The notes under the pieces were generated by a model. It was not told the origin of the DNA. It saw only the letters and a list, made by a program, of their open reading frames with translations, and searched no databases. From Oliverpabstia intestinalis (lineage in GTDB: Bacteria > Bacillota > Clostridia > Lachnospirales > Lachnospiraceae): DNA of 64,000 nucleotides. The stretch spans positions 49,839-113,838 of the forward strand of contig NZ_VUMS01000012.1 of NCBI RefSeq assembly GCF_009696065.1, in the 5' to 3' direction. A program made the position numbers and the translations under genes. How positions within the stretch are numbered: the stretch's first letter is position 1; each line of letters opens with the position of its first letter. Shown one piece after another: positions 49,748-58,966 of this stretch.

Positions 49748-51304
49748 ATGAGTATATTAAACGTAGAACACCTGTCCCACGGATTCGGTGACAGAGCCAT
49801 TTTTCAGGATGTATCCTTTCGGTTATTAAAGGGGGAACACATCGGACTGGTAGGGGCCAATGGAGAAGGAAAATCCACATTTTTTAAGATCGTCACTGAC
49901 CGGATGATGCCGGACGAAGGGAAGATCGAGTGGGCGAAAAATGTGCGTGTGGGTTATCTGGATCAGCACGCGGAACTGAAAAAGGGAATGACCATCCGGG
50001 AGGTGCTGTCTTCTGCATTTTCCTGGCTGTATGAAATGGAAGAAAAGATGAATACCATCTGTGATCAGATGGGAGAGGCTTCCCCGGAAGAGATGGAACA
50101 AATGATGGAAGAACTGGGAACGATCCAGGATCTTCTGACAATGCATGATTTTTATATTATTGATGCGAAAGTAGAAGAAGTGGCCCGGGCGCTGGGACTT
50201 CTGGAGCTGGGGTTGGAAAGTGATGTGACGGAACTGTCCGGCGGACAGCGTACCAAGATCCTTCTCGGAAAATTACTGCTGGAAAAACCGGATATCCTGC
50301 TTTTGGATGAGCCGACCAACTATCTGGATGTGCAGCATATCGAATGGCTGAAGCGGTATCTGAATGAGTATGAGAATGCATTTATCCTGATTTCCCATGA
50401 TATTCCATTTTTAAACAGTGTGGTTAATATCATATATCATATGGAAAGCCAGAAGCTGGATCGTTATGTGGGAGATTATCATCACTTTGAAGAAGTATAT
50501 GCTGTGAAAAAGGCTCAGCTGGAGGCAGCTTATAAGAGACAGCAGCAGGAAATCAGTGAACTGAAAGACTTTGTGGCAAGAAATAAAGCCAGAGTTTCCA
50601 CACGAAACATGGCGATGTCCCGTCAGAAAAAGCTGGATAAGATGGAAAAGATCGAACTGATGCAGGAACGTCCGAAACCACAGTTTCTGTTTAAAGAAGC
50701 AAGAACTGCCGGAAAACAGCTGTTTTGTACGAAAGACCTGGTGATCGGATACGACGAACCGTTATCTTCTCCACTGAATCTGGAGATGGAGCGGGGAGAA
50801 AAGGTGGTACTGACCGGAGCCAACGGTATCGGTAAGACGACCCTGTTAAAAAGCATTCTGGGAATGATCAAACCGTTGGATGGGTTTGCCCAGCTGGGAG
50901 ATTACCTGTATATTGGCTATTTTGAGCAGGAATCTTCCCAGGACAACACGAAAACCTGTATCGAAGAGATCTGGGAAGAATTCCCTTCTTACACCCAGTA
51001 CGAAGTTCGTTCAGCCCTGGCAAAATGTGGCCTGACCACCAAACATATCGAGAGCCAGGTACGTGTCTTAAGTGGAGGAGAACAGGCGAAAGTGCGGTTG
51101 TGTAAACTTATTAACCGGGAGACGAACCTGTTGGTTCTTGATGAGCCGACCAATCATCTGGATGCGGACGCAAAGGCAGAATTAAAACGTGCGCTGAAAG
51201 ACTACAAAGGAAGTATCCTGATGGTCTGCCACGAACCGGAATTCTATGAAGGACTGGCTACCGGTGTATGGGACTGTTCTGCATGGTCCACAAAACGGGG
51301 ATAA
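49748..51304 (+). CDS. ABC-F family ATPase
   Basis: 518 residues, two ABC domains and no membrane part. Domain 1: GANGEGKSTFF, LSGGQRTKILLGKLL, LLLDEPTNYLD. Domain 2: GANGIGKTTLL, LSGGEQAKVRLCKL, LVLDEPTNHLD. The linker between (about 240-300) is helical and charged (KRQQQEISELKDFVARNKA), as in ABC-F translation factors that bind the ribosomal E site. Members help translation or give antibiotic protection; which one cannot be told here. Single gene ended by a bidirectional terminator. Confidence 0.93.
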   Translation: MSILNVEHLSHGFGDRAIFQDVSFRLLKGEHIGLVGANGEGKSTFFKIVTDRMMPDEGKIEWAKNVRVGYLDQHAELKKGMTIREVLSSAFSWLYEMEEKMNTICDQMGEASPEEMEQMMEELGTIQDLLTMHDFYIIDAKVEEVARALGLLELGLESDVTELSGGQRTKILLGKLLLEKPDILLLDEPTNYLDVQHIEWLKRYLNEYENAFILISHDIPFLNSVVNIIYHMESQKLDRYVGDYHHFEEVYAVKKAQLEAAYKRQQQEISELKDFVARNKARVSTRNMAMSRQKKLDKMEKIELMQERPKPQFLFKEARTAGKQLFCTKDLVIGYDEPLSSPLNLEMERGEKVVLTGANGIGKTTLLKSILGMIKPLDGFAQLGDYLYIGYFEQESSQDNTKTCIEEIWEEFPSYTQYEVRSALAKCGLTTKHIESQVRVLSGGEQAKVRLCKLINRETNLLVLDEPTNHLDADAKAELKRALKDYKGSILMVCHEPEFYEGLATGVWDCSAWSTKRG

Positions 51305-51386
51305 GACATTATACAAACTGAATACATAATAAAAATCTCTCTGAAAAATTGGTCGACAGGATCAAGAGACAACAGGGAATACAGTA

Positions 51387-51433
51387 AAAAAGAAGCGGTA
51401 TGCAATGGTAGGAGTTTGCATATCGCTTCTTTT
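51387..51433. terminator. Bidirectional terminator between the ABC-F gene and cbiK
   Basis: AAAAGAAGCGGTATGCAA and TTGCATATCGCTTCTTTT are near-perfect complements with A- and T-rich flanks, fit for the convergent genes. Confidence 0.9.
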
Positions 51434-51443
51434 CAGCCACACT

Positions 51444-52226
51444 CTAGCAGACTTCGGTGACGTGACGGATCAGCATATCCTGTATTGCAGGGTATTCACC
51501 GAGTCCTTTCATACGACATTCCACATCGTATCCTGCTGCCCGGAACTGATTTTTCCAGGAATCCTCGTCATCGCCGGACATATCGTTTCGTGCATGATCG
51601 CCCGCTACGATCATGAAAGGTGCGAGGATCACTTTTTTTGCTTCCTGTTCTTTTACCATACGGGTTACATTTTCCAGTGTCGGATAGCCTTCTACGGTAG
51701 CCAGATGAATATTGGAAAATCCAAGATCTTTAAAACGATAATCAAGTGCTGCGTAGACATCATTGGCATAGTGGCTGGTTCCATGTCCCATAAGGATCAG
51801 TGCACAGTCTGCCGGGAGATTGGAGAACTCCTGGCAGATGGCATTGACGATCTCCACATGATCCTGCTGCGTGGTAAGAAGCGGATCACCAAAAGTGATG
51901 CGTTCAAAATGATTTTTAAACGCAAGAGCATCTTCTTTCATCAGATCATTTTCAATACCATTGATCACATGGGTAGGCTGTACGATCACTTCTGTGATGC
52001 CGTCTGTGATCATCTGTTCCATGGCTTCGGTTACGTTGTTGATCCGGATATTGTCCCGTTCCAGAAGTTTTGCCATGATCATTTTACTGGTCCAGGCACG
52101 GTAAATCTTATAATCAGAGAAATGTTCTCCGATGCGCTGTTCAATCACATCGATGGTCTTTTTGCAGGTATCCGGAAAACTGGTACCGAAACTGACCACC
52201 AGAATCGCTTTTCTTGTTTTAGACAT
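51444..52226 (-). CDS. cbiK: Sirohydrochlorin cobaltochelatase, CbiK type
   Basis: 260 residues. AILVVSFGTSFPDTCKKTID opens the protein; VQPTHVINGIEND and LMGHGTSHYAND carry the metal-site His of class II chelatases, and ILAPFMIVAGDHARNDMSG closes the active site. CbiK inserts Co2+ into sirohydrochlorin at the start of anaerobic cobalamin synthesis. No signal peptide, so cytosolic. It lies divergent to hemA and the uroporphyrinogen/sirohydrochlorin genes, which would make its substrate. Start supported by GAAAGGAACAAAACC upstream. Confidence 0.93.
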   Translation of the reverse strand: MSKTRKAILVVSFGTSFPDTCKKTIDVIEQRIGEHFSDYKIYRAWTSKMIMAKLLERDNIRINNVTEAMEQMITDGITEVIVQPTHVINGIENDLMKEDALAFKNHFERITFGDPLLTTQQDHVEIVNAICQEFSNLPADCALILMGHGTSHYANDVYAALDYRFKDLGFSNIHLATVEGYPTLENVTRMVKEQEAKKVILAPFMIVAGDHARNDMSGDDEDSWKNQFRAAGYDVECRMKGLGEYPAIQDMLIRHVTEVC

Positions 52227-52320
52227 AAGGTTTTGTTCCTTTCATCAATAGTGATAATTCCTCTCTATGTAGTGTACCTTTATTAATCACTTTTTGTCAA
52301 TTGTCTGTAGAAAAAACCGT

Positions 52321-52404
52321 GTAACTATTTTCTAAAAGCGAAAGATGTGGTATGATAACTCGTAATGCATTTTGCCCTGTAACTGTAAGAAAACTGAACA
52401 GTTG
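52321..52404 (+). repeat. Dispersed leader element, family 1 (copy d, divergent), with hemA promoter
   Basis: Starts GTAACTATTTTC, contains ATGCATTTTG as in copies b and c, and ends with the hairpin GTAACTGT (52379-52386) / ACAGTTGC. The hemA promoter lies inside: TTTTCT (52328-52333), 17 bases, TATGAT (52351-52356). The element ends 31 nt before the hemA start codon. Confidence 0.6.
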
Positions 52405-52434
52405 CGATAAAATGCTGCCAGGGAGGAACAAAAA

Positions 52435-53664
52435 ATGAGTATATCGATGATCGGAATCGATTATAATAAAGCAAATGTAGATATCCGTGCCATGTTTTCC
52501 TTTACAAAGAAAAATGCAACAGCGGCGATGGAACGGCTGAACAAAATCCCGGGAATCCAGGGATGCGTGATTCTGTCCACCTGTAACCGGATGGAGCTTT
52601 GGGCAAGCACGAAAGCAGACTGGGGCGGAACACTGTTAGAAGAACTATGTAAGATTAAAGAAGTGGATCCAACCCAGTACGGGGAATATTTTGTGGAGCG
52701 AAACGAGGAAGAAGCCGTGGACCATCTGTTTCATCTGACCAGCGGGTTAAAATCCATGATCCTGGCGGAAGATCAGATCATCACACAGGTCAAGGATGCG
52801 CTGACGCTGGCGAGAGAGGCCTTTGTGACGGATAATGTACTGGAAGTGCTGTTTCGAAAAGCGGTGACGGCCGGAAAGAAAGTAAAGACGAATGTTATTT
52901 TCTCCAGAGCAAATCAGACCGCGATGGATCAGGCGATTGAGATGCTAAAAGAACGGAAATTCCCGCTTCCGGATGCCAGATGTATGGTTATCGGAAACGG
53001 AGAGATGGGAAAACTGGCGGCGCAGTCTCTGAAACGAACTGGTGCGGATGTGACGGTTACCGTCCGGCAGTACCGAAGCGGTGTGGTGACAATCCCAATG
53101 GGATGTTCCAGAATCAATTATGGAGAACGTCTCAATTTTCTTCCGGGCTGTGATCTGGTGGTCAGTGCCACAGCAAGCCCGAATTATACATTGACAAAAG
53201 AACAGGTAGAAAAGCTGTCACTGAAAAAACAGATTGTTTTTATTGATCTTGCCGTTCCACGGGACATGGAGCCGGGACTCAGTGAGATCGAAGGCGTGGA
53301 ACTGTATACCATCGATGATTTCAAACTGAGCGGACCGAGTGCGGCAACGATACAGTCGATGGAACAGGCAGAAGCCATCATTCAGGAAGAAATTGATGAT
53401 TTTTATGTCTGGTATCAGGGACGGGCACTGATTCCGCGGATTCAGGAGATCAAAGAGGACGCGGTGACGGATCTGAATCTCCGGTTACATAAGATTCTTG
53501 GCAAACTTCCGCTGAGCGAACAGGAGCGGAAAGACCTGGAAGCATCTATCGATACGGCAGCGGGAAAAGTAGTGACGAAGATGATCTTCGGGCTGAGGGA
53601 TACCCTGGAGACGGATGCGTTTATAGATTGTGTGGAAGGACTGGAAAAAGTATATGAAGAATAG
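52435..53664 (+). CDS. hemA: Glutamyl-tRNA reductase
   Basis: 409 residues. The catalytic Cys50 is in VILSTCNRMELWAS, followed by HLFHLTSGLKSMILAEDQI, the NADPH domain with VIGNGEMGKLAAQSL and a C-terminal dimerisation helix bundle. It reduces glutamyl-tRNA to glutamate semialdehyde, the first step of the C5 tetrapyrrole path. GGGAGGAACAAAAA before the ATG. First of a tightly packed operon hemA / sirC-hemC / cobA-hemD / hemB / hemL; the 3' end overlaps the next gene by 11 nt. Confidence 0.95.
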   Translation: MSISMIGIDYNKANVDIRAMFSFTKKNATAAMERLNKIPGIQGCVILSTCNRMELWASTKADWGGTLLEELCKIKEVDPTQYGEYFVERNEEEAVDHLFHLTSGLKSMILAEDQIITQVKDALTLAREAFVTDNVLEVLFRKAVTAGKKVKTNVIFSRANQTAMDQAIEMLKERKFPLPDARCMVIGNGEMGKLAAQSLKRTGADVTVTVRQYRSGVVTIPMGCSRINYGERLNFLPGCDLVVSATASPNYTLTKEQVEKLSLKKQIVFIDLAVPRDMEPGLSEIEGVELYTIDDFKLSGPSAATIQSMEQAEAIIQEEIDDFYVWYQGRALIPRIQEIKEDAVTDLNLRLHKILGKLPLSEQERKDLEASIDTAAGKVVTKMIFGLRDTLETDAFIDCVEGLEKVYEE

Positions 53665-54994
53665 CGCTTTTTTTCCTTTATTTGTGGATATCAGTGAAAA
53701 AAAGATCGTGGTGATCGGCGGAGGAGCTATCGCCACAAGACGGGTAAAGACCTTACTTCCGTTTGAACCACAGATTGTCGTGGTGGCACCGGAAGTGACC
53801 GGAGAGCTGGAAGAGTTGAAAAAAGAAGAAAAAATTACGATTTTCCACAGAAAATATCAGAGAGAAGATATTTATGATGCCTGGATGGTGCTGGCTGCCA
53901 CCAATGATCCCGAATTAAATAATGGAATCTACAGTGTGGCAAAGTGTCTGGGTGCTCTTGTGAATGTGGCAAGCAATCAGGGAAAATGTGATTTTCATTT
54001 TCCGGGAGTGATCCGGAAAGATCCCTATGTGATCGGCATCAATGGATCGGGTAAAGACCATAAAGGAACTGCCGAACTTCGAAAACAGATCGAGGCTATG
54101 GTAAACAATGCCATCTGCATCGGAAGCCGGGAGAGCCGTCTGGCGGTGATCCAGAGTGAGATGGTGATGGAATATCTGAAAAAAGAATGTCCGCAAAAAG
54201 AGATCCGTCTGCTTACGATGAAAACAACCGGCGATAAGATTCTGGACCGGACGCTGGATAAAGTGGGCGGAAAAGGACTGTTTGTAAAAGAACTGGATAA
54301 AGCACTGCTGGAGAGAAGAAGTGATTTGTCCGTACACAGTCTGAAAGATATGCCTATGGAAGTTCCGGAAGAACTGCCGATCGTGGCATTTTCAAAAAGG
54401 GAAGATCCCAGAGATGTGCTGGTGCTTCCGGAAGGTGCAGACAACCTGGATCTGTCGAAACCTATCGGATGTTCCAGTCAGAGGCGAATCCTGCAGCTGC
54501 AGCAGATGTACCCGGAAGCGACCTTTAAAAGTATCCGCGGAAATGTGCTGACCAGATTGAACAAACTGGATGGAGGAGAGTACAGCGGGCTGATCCTGGC
54601 AGCAGCAGGATTAAAACGACTGGGACTGGAAGAACGGATTTCCAGATATTATGAGCCGGATGAAGTGATTCCGGCAGCAGGACAGGGGATTCTTGCAGTT
54701 CAGGGACGACAGGGAGAAGATTATTCGTATATGGAGCGTTTTGCAGACAGAGAGGGAACGATTGCAGCACTTTGTGAGCGTGCCTTTGTCCGATATCTGG
54801 ATGGCGGATGTTCCTCTCCGGTAGCGGCCCATGCGGTAATCGAAGGTGATGAGATTTTCCTGCGAGGGCTGTATTATCAGGAAAGTACCGGAAAGCATAA
54901 GATAGGAACGATGCGAGGCTCTTTGGAAGATCCGGAGACCCTGGGTGTGAATCTGGCAAAAAAACTGATCTGGGAGGTTGGAAAGAATGAGTAA
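53654..54994 (+). CDS. hemC: Fused precorrin-2 dehydrogenase (SirC) and porphobilinogen deaminase
   Basis: 446 residues from ATG 53654 inside the hemA 3' end. Residues 1-145 form a SirC/Met8-like NAD-binding domain: FPLFVDISEKKIVVIGGGAIATRRVK (first 20 FPLFVDISEKKIVVIGGGAI) and NVASNQGKCDFHFPGVI. Residues about 150-446 are HemC: IGSRESRLAVIQSEMV, TTGDKILD, SVHSLKDMPMEVP and C386 (DGGCSSPVAAHA) that binds the dipyrromethane cofactor. The fusion joins two non-consecutive steps: HemC makes hydroxymethylbilane, SirC oxidises precorrin-2 to sirohydrochlorin. Both active sites look intact. Confidence 0.93.
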   Translation: MKNSAFFPLFVDISEKKIVVIGGGAIATRRVKTLLPFEPQIVVVAPEVTGELEELKKEEKITIFHRKYQREDIYDAWMVLAATNDPELNNGIYSVAKCLGALVNVASNQGKCDFHFPGVIRKDPYVIGINGSGKDHKGTAELRKQIEAMVNNAICIGSRESRLAVIQSEMVMEYLKKECPQKEIRLLTMKTTGDKILDRTLDKVGGKGLFVKELDKALLERRSDLSVHSLKDMPMEVPEELPIVAFSKREDPRDVLVLPEGADNLDLSKPIGCSSQRRILQLQQMYPEATFKSIRGNVLTRLNKLDGGEYSGLILAAAGLKRLGLEERISRYYEPDEVIPAAGQGILAVQGRQGEDYSYMERFADREGTIAALCERAFVRYLDGGCSSPVAAHAVIEGDEIFLRGLYYQESTGKHKIGTMRGSLEDPETLGVNLAKKLIWEVGKNE

Positions 54995-56510
54995 ACAGGG
55001 AAAAGTCTGGCTGGTAGGTGCAGGTCCGGGTGATGTGGGACTTTTTACCATCAAAGGAAAAGACATCCTTGCAAAAGCGGAAGTTGTGGTATATGACAGT
55101 CTGGTAGGTGACGGTGTGCTGACAATGGTACCGGAGAATGCGGAGAAGATCAACGTGGGCAAACGTGCCGGGCATCATACGATGAAGCAGGAAAATATTA
55201 ATAAAGTTCTTCTGGAAAAAGCACAGGAAGGAAAAAGGGTGGTACGGCTGAAGGGTGGCGATCCGTTTCTCTTCGGACGTGGTGGAGAAGAACTGGAACT
55301 TCTGTGCGAACATAAAATTCCATATGAGGTTGTACCTGGTGTAACTTCCTGTATCGCGGTTCCGGCCTATAACGGAATTCCGGTCACACACAGGGATTTC
55401 AGTTCCTCTGTTCATGTGATCACCGGTCACAAACGGGCAGGAGAAAGATATAACATTGATTTTGAAGCCCTGGTCAGGACAAAAGGAACGCTGGTATTCC
55501 TGATGGGAATCACGGCGATGGAAGATATCTGTAAAGGGCTTCTTGAAGCCGGTATGGATCCGGAGACACCTGCGGCTGTTTTACAACAGGGAACTATCGC
55601 GGGGCAGAAAAGAGTAGTGGCTACGGTGAATACATTAAAACAGGCCTCCAATGCGGCGAAGATCCAGACACCGGCAATTATTGTGGTCGGACAGGTCTGT
55701 CAGGTGGCAGATACTTTTGGCTGGTATGAAAAACTGCCGCTTGCCGGTTATAAAGTTCTGGTAACCCGTCCGAAAGAACTGGTTTCCGGCATGGCAAAGA
55801 AACTGCGGGAACAGGGAGCCGAGGTGCTGGAACTTCCGGCGATCGGTGTGAAACCGGTGGAAGACAGAACAAATCTTTCCCGGGTATTTGAAAAACTTGA
55901 CACTTATCAGTGGATTGCATTTACCAGCCCGAGCGGTGTAAGAATCTTCTTTGAACTGCTGATGGAAGCCGGAAAAGATATCCGCGCACTGGGACAGATA
56001 AAAATTGCCGCCATCGGAAGAGGAACAGAAAAAGCATTAAAGAAACATAATCTGTATCCTGATCTGATGCCGGAAGTCTTCGACGGGGCATCTCTGGGAG
56101 AAAAAATGGCAAAAGAATGTGAGCCGGGAGCGAAGATATTACTGGCAAGAGCGGCAATCGGCAATAAAGAAGTGATCGAAGAACTGGCAAAAAGAGAAGA
56201 CCTTATAGTAGATGATGTGGCAATTTATGATACATTCTATGAAGATCAGGATCTGATCGATGAAAAAGGACAGTTTGAGAGAGGGAAGATCGACTGTGCC
56301 GTATTTACCAGTGCATCAACGGTAAAAGGCTTTGTAGCTGCCACAGAGGGACTGGATTATACGAAAGTTCTTGCAGCCTGTATCGGAAAACAGACACAGG
56401 AGGAAGCGTTACGATACGGAATGAAAACTGCAGTCGCAAAAGAAGCATCTATTGACAGTCTGGTGGAACTGGTAATAAAATTGAAAGGGCAGATATCCGG
56501 AAGTTACTGA
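54987..56510 (+). CDS. cobA-hemD: Fused uroporphyrinogen-III C-methyltransferase and uroporphyrinogen-III synthase
   Basis: 507 residues from ATG 54987 (GGGAGG nine bases upstream). Residues 1-245 are CobA/SUMT: VWLVGAGPGDVGLFTIKG, VRLKGGDPFLFGRGGEE, VVPGVTSCIAVPAYNGIPVT. Residues about 250-507 are HemD (KVLVTRPKELVSGMAKKLRE, WIAFTSPSGVRIFFELL, DCAVFTSASTVKGFV). The fused protein closes uroporphyrinogen III and methylates it to precorrin-2. This is the known clostridial arrangement. Overlaps the end of the SirC-HemC gene by 8 nt. Confidence 0.95.
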   Translation: MSKQGKVWLVGAGPGDVGLFTIKGKDILAKAEVVVYDSLVGDGVLTMVPENAEKINVGKRAGHHTMKQENINKVLLEKAQEGKRVVRLKGGDPFLFGRGGEELELLCEHKIPYEVVPGVTSCIAVPAYNGIPVTHRDFSSSVHVITGHKRAGERYNIDFEALVRTKGTLVFLMGITAMEDICKGLLEAGMDPETPAAVLQQGTIAGQKRVVATVNTLKQASNAAKIQTPAIIVVGQVCQVADTFGWYEKLPLAGYKVLVTRPKELVSGMAKKLREQGAEVLELPAIGVKPVEDRTNLSRVFEKLDTYQWIAFTSPSGVRIFFELLMEAGKDIRALGQIKIAAIGRGTEKALKKHNLYPDLMPEVFDGASLGEKMAKECEPGAKILLARAAIGNKEVIEELAKREDLIVDDVAIYDTFYEDQDLIDEKGQFERGKIDCAVFTSASTVKGFVAATEGLDYTKVLAACIGKQTQEEALRYGMKTAVAKEASIDSLVELVIKLKGQISGSY

Positions 56511-56632
56511 TATAACGAGGAGAATATCTGCAGGGAATTCACTCTGTAGCGAAAGCAGGAAAACAGCGGACGGCAGAGAGAATGAAACCAAGCTAAGATA
56601 GAAAGTGACAGAAGAAAAGAGGAAGAACAGTC

Positions 56633-57616
56633 ATGGATATGATAAAGAGACCGAGAAGACTCCGCGGAGGAGAGACAATCAGAAAGATGGTACGGGAGAC
56701 CCGGATGGACAAGTCTTCCCTGATTTATCCGATGTTTGTACAGGAAGGCACCGGAAGAGAAGATGAGATTCCGTCCATGCCGGGACAGTTCCGCTACACG
56801 CTGGATCGTCTGCCATATGAACTGGAACGCCTGGCGAAAGCAGGTGTGGGAAGTGTGATGCTTTTTGGTATCCCGGATCACAAAGATGAGATTGCCAGTC
56901 AGGCGTATGCCCAGGATGGCATCGTACAGCGGGCGCTTCAGGTGGGAAAAGAAAAATTCCCGGAGCTGTATTATATTACCGATGTGTGTTTGTGTGAATA
57001 TACCAGTCATGGGCACTGTGGCATGCTTTGCGGGCATGAAGTGGAAAACGACAGCACTCTGGATCTGCTGGCCAAGACAGCTCTTTCCCATGTACAGGCA
57101 GGTGCGGACATGGTGGCACCTTCTGATATGATGGATGGCCGTGTTCTGGCGATCCGCAGGATGTTAGATAAAAACGGTCACAAAGAGATCCCGATCATGT
57201 CCTATGCAGTAAAATACGCATCTGCGTTCTACGGACCGTTCCGTGAAGCGGCAGATTCTGCTCCGGCATTCGGAGACAGAAAAAGTTACCAGATGGATCC
57301 GCACAACAGCCGGGAAGGTGTGAAAGAAGCTCTTCTTGATGTGGATGAAGGAGCCGACATCATCATGGTAAAGCCGGCACTTTCCTATCTGGATATGATC
57401 ACAAAAGTAAAAGAAGTGACCAATGTTCCGGTAGCAGCCTACAGTGTCAGCGGAGAATACGCGATGGTGAAAGCAGCGGCACAGAAAGGCTGGATCGATG
57501 AAGAGAGAATCATGTGCGAGATGGCAGTGAGCACCTATCGTGCCGGCGCACAGATTTATCTGACGTATTATGCAAAAGAACTGGCAAAATGTATGGACGA
57601 AGGGAGAATCGGATAA
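56633..57616 (+). CDS. hemB: Delta-aminolevulinic acid dehydratase (porphobilinogen synthase)
   Basis: 327 residues. The Cys-rich zinc site DVCLCEYTSHGHCGMLC shows the Zn-dependent type. Schiff-base lysines are in MSYAVKYASAFYGPF and IIMVKPALSYLDMI. It joins two aminolevulinate molecules to porphobilinogen. The 122-nt gap before it contains no clear gene; AGAAAAGAGGAAGAACAGTC is the ribosome site. The stop overlaps the hemL ATG (TAATG). Confidence 0.97.
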   Translation: MDMIKRPRRLRGGETIRKMVRETRMDKSSLIYPMFVQEGTGREDEIPSMPGQFRYTLDRLPYELERLAKAGVGSVMLFGIPDHKDEIASQAYAQDGIVQRALQVGKEKFPELYYITDVCLCEYTSHGHCGMLCGHEVENDSTLDLLAKTALSHVQAGADMVAPSDMMDGRVLAIRRMLDKNGHKEIPIMSYAVKYASAFYGPFREAADSAPAFGDRKSYQMDPHNSREGVKEALLDVDEGADIIMVKPALSYLDMITKVKEVTNVPVAAYSVSGEYAMVKAAAQKGWIDEERIMCEMAVSTYRAGAQIYLTYYAKELAKCMDEGRIG

Positions 57617-58896
57617 TGAGCAGATCAGATGAATTATTTGAAAGAGCAGTGAAGGTTATCCCGGGAGGTGTCAACAGCCCGGTACGTGCCTATGGTTCTG
57701 TAGGGATGACTCCAAGATTTATCGAGGGTGCATCAGGCCCATATGTAGTGGATGCAGACAGCAAAAAATATATTGATTATATCAGTTCCTGGGGACCGAT
57801 GATTCTCGGACACAACAATCAGGAAGTTCTGAACGCCGTGATCCGGAAAGCAGAGAGCGGTCTGAGTTTCGGTGCGGCTACCGAGATCGAGGTGGAGATG
57901 GCGGAATTTATCTGTGAAAATATTCCGTCCATCGAGATGATCCGAATGGTCAATTCCGGAACAGAAGCCGTGATGAGTGCGATCCGTGCCGCCAGAGGCT
58001 ATACAGGAAGAAATAAAATCGTCAAATTCGCCGGATGCTATCACGGACATTCCGATGCTCTGTTAGTAAAAGCAGGATCCGGTGTGATGACGGCAGGAAT
58101 CCCGGACAGTGCCGGCGTACCGGCGGGAGCAACCCAGGATACCCTGACGGCTGTATACAACAACCTCGAAAGCGTTAAGATGCTGTTTGAAGAAAACGAA
58201 GGACAGATCGCAGCCGTGATCGTGGAACCGGTCGCAGCTAATATGGGTGTGGTACTTCCAAAGGAAGGCTTCTTAAAAGGTCTTCGTGAACTCTGTACGA
58301 ATCATGGTGCAGTTCTGATCTTTGATGAGGTAATTACAGGTTTCCGTCTGGCATTCGGTGGTGCGCAGGAGCGGTTCGGAATCGAGGCGGATCTGGTGAC
58401 TTACGGAAAAATCATCGGTGCCGGTATGCCGGTAGGTGCTTTTGGCGGAAAACGGGAGATCATGGAAGTGATCGCACCGGTAGGCCATGTATATCAGGCA
58501 GGAACTCTGAGCGGTAATCCGGTAGCTATGGCCGCAGGTCTGACACAGCTGAAAATCCTGAAAAATCATCCGGAAATCTATACTCATATGAGCCAGATGG
58601 GAGAAAAGCTGTATGAAGGTATGAAAGAACTGGTGAAAAAATACGGAAAACCATGGAAAGTCAACCATATCGAATCTCTGGGATGTATCTATTTCACCGA
58701 TCAGGATGTGGAAAATTATGAAGACGCAAAAACTTCTGACACAGAGGAGTTTGCACGTTACTTCCACTATATGCTGGAACATGGTATCCATCTGGGACCG
58801 TCCCAGTTCGAGGCAATGTTCTTATCTAATGCCCATACCGAAGAGACAACCAAAGAGACACTGGAAATCTTTGAGGGATTCCTGAAACAGGAGTAA
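57616..58896 (+). CDS. hemL: Glutamate-1-semialdehyde 2,1-aminomutase
   Basis: 426 residues from ATG 57616, which overlaps the hemB stop by one base. A class III PLP fold: FERAVKVIPGGVNSPVRAY, GCYHGHSDALLVKAGSG, IFDEVITGFRLAFGGAQE and the Schiff-base Lys in DLVTYGKIIGAGMPVGAFG. It converts glutamate semialdehyde to 5-aminolevulinate, so it acts early although its gene is last in the operon. Confidence 0.97.
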   Translation: MSRSDELFERAVKVIPGGVNSPVRAYGSVGMTPRFIEGASGPYVVDADSKKYIDYISSWGPMILGHNNQEVLNAVIRKAESGLSFGAATEIEVEMAEFICENIPSIEMIRMVNSGTEAVMSAIRAARGYTGRNKIVKFAGCYHGHSDALLVKAGSGVMTAGIPDSAGVPAGATQDTLTAVYNNLESVKMLFEENEGQIAAVIVEPVAANMGVVLPKEGFLKGLRELCTNHGAVLIFDEVITGFRLAFGGAQERFGIEADLVTYGKIIGAGMPVGAFGGKREIMEVIAPVGHVYQAGTLSGNPVAMAAGLTQLKILKNHPEIYTHMSQMGEKLYEGMKELVKKYGKPWKVNHIESLGCIYFTDQDVENYEDAKTSDTEEFARYFHYMLEHGIHLGPSQFEAMFLSNAHTEETTKETLEIFEGFLKQE

Positions 58897-58904
58897 GTAG
58901 AGGA

Positions 58905-58944
58905 AACCGTTCAGGGCCTGCAACTGCGAAGGCACGAAACGGTT
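58905..58944 (+). repeat. Dispersed leader element, family 1 (copy e, short)
   Basis: AACCGTT (58905-58911) pairs with AACGGTT (58938-58944). The right part GCAACTGCGAAGGCACGAAA follows the pattern GTAACTGTGAAGGTACTGAA of copies b and c. It ends 23 nt before the MutS-like gene and may also act as the hem operon end. Confidence 0.45.
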
Positions 58945-58966
58945 AATCAAAGAGGATATCAAATAA

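Noticed and set aside
51405..52286. Plus-strand open frame of 293 codons
   Set aside because: Antisense to cbiK, whose metal-site motifs are clear; a shadow of its codon bias, running through a terminator.
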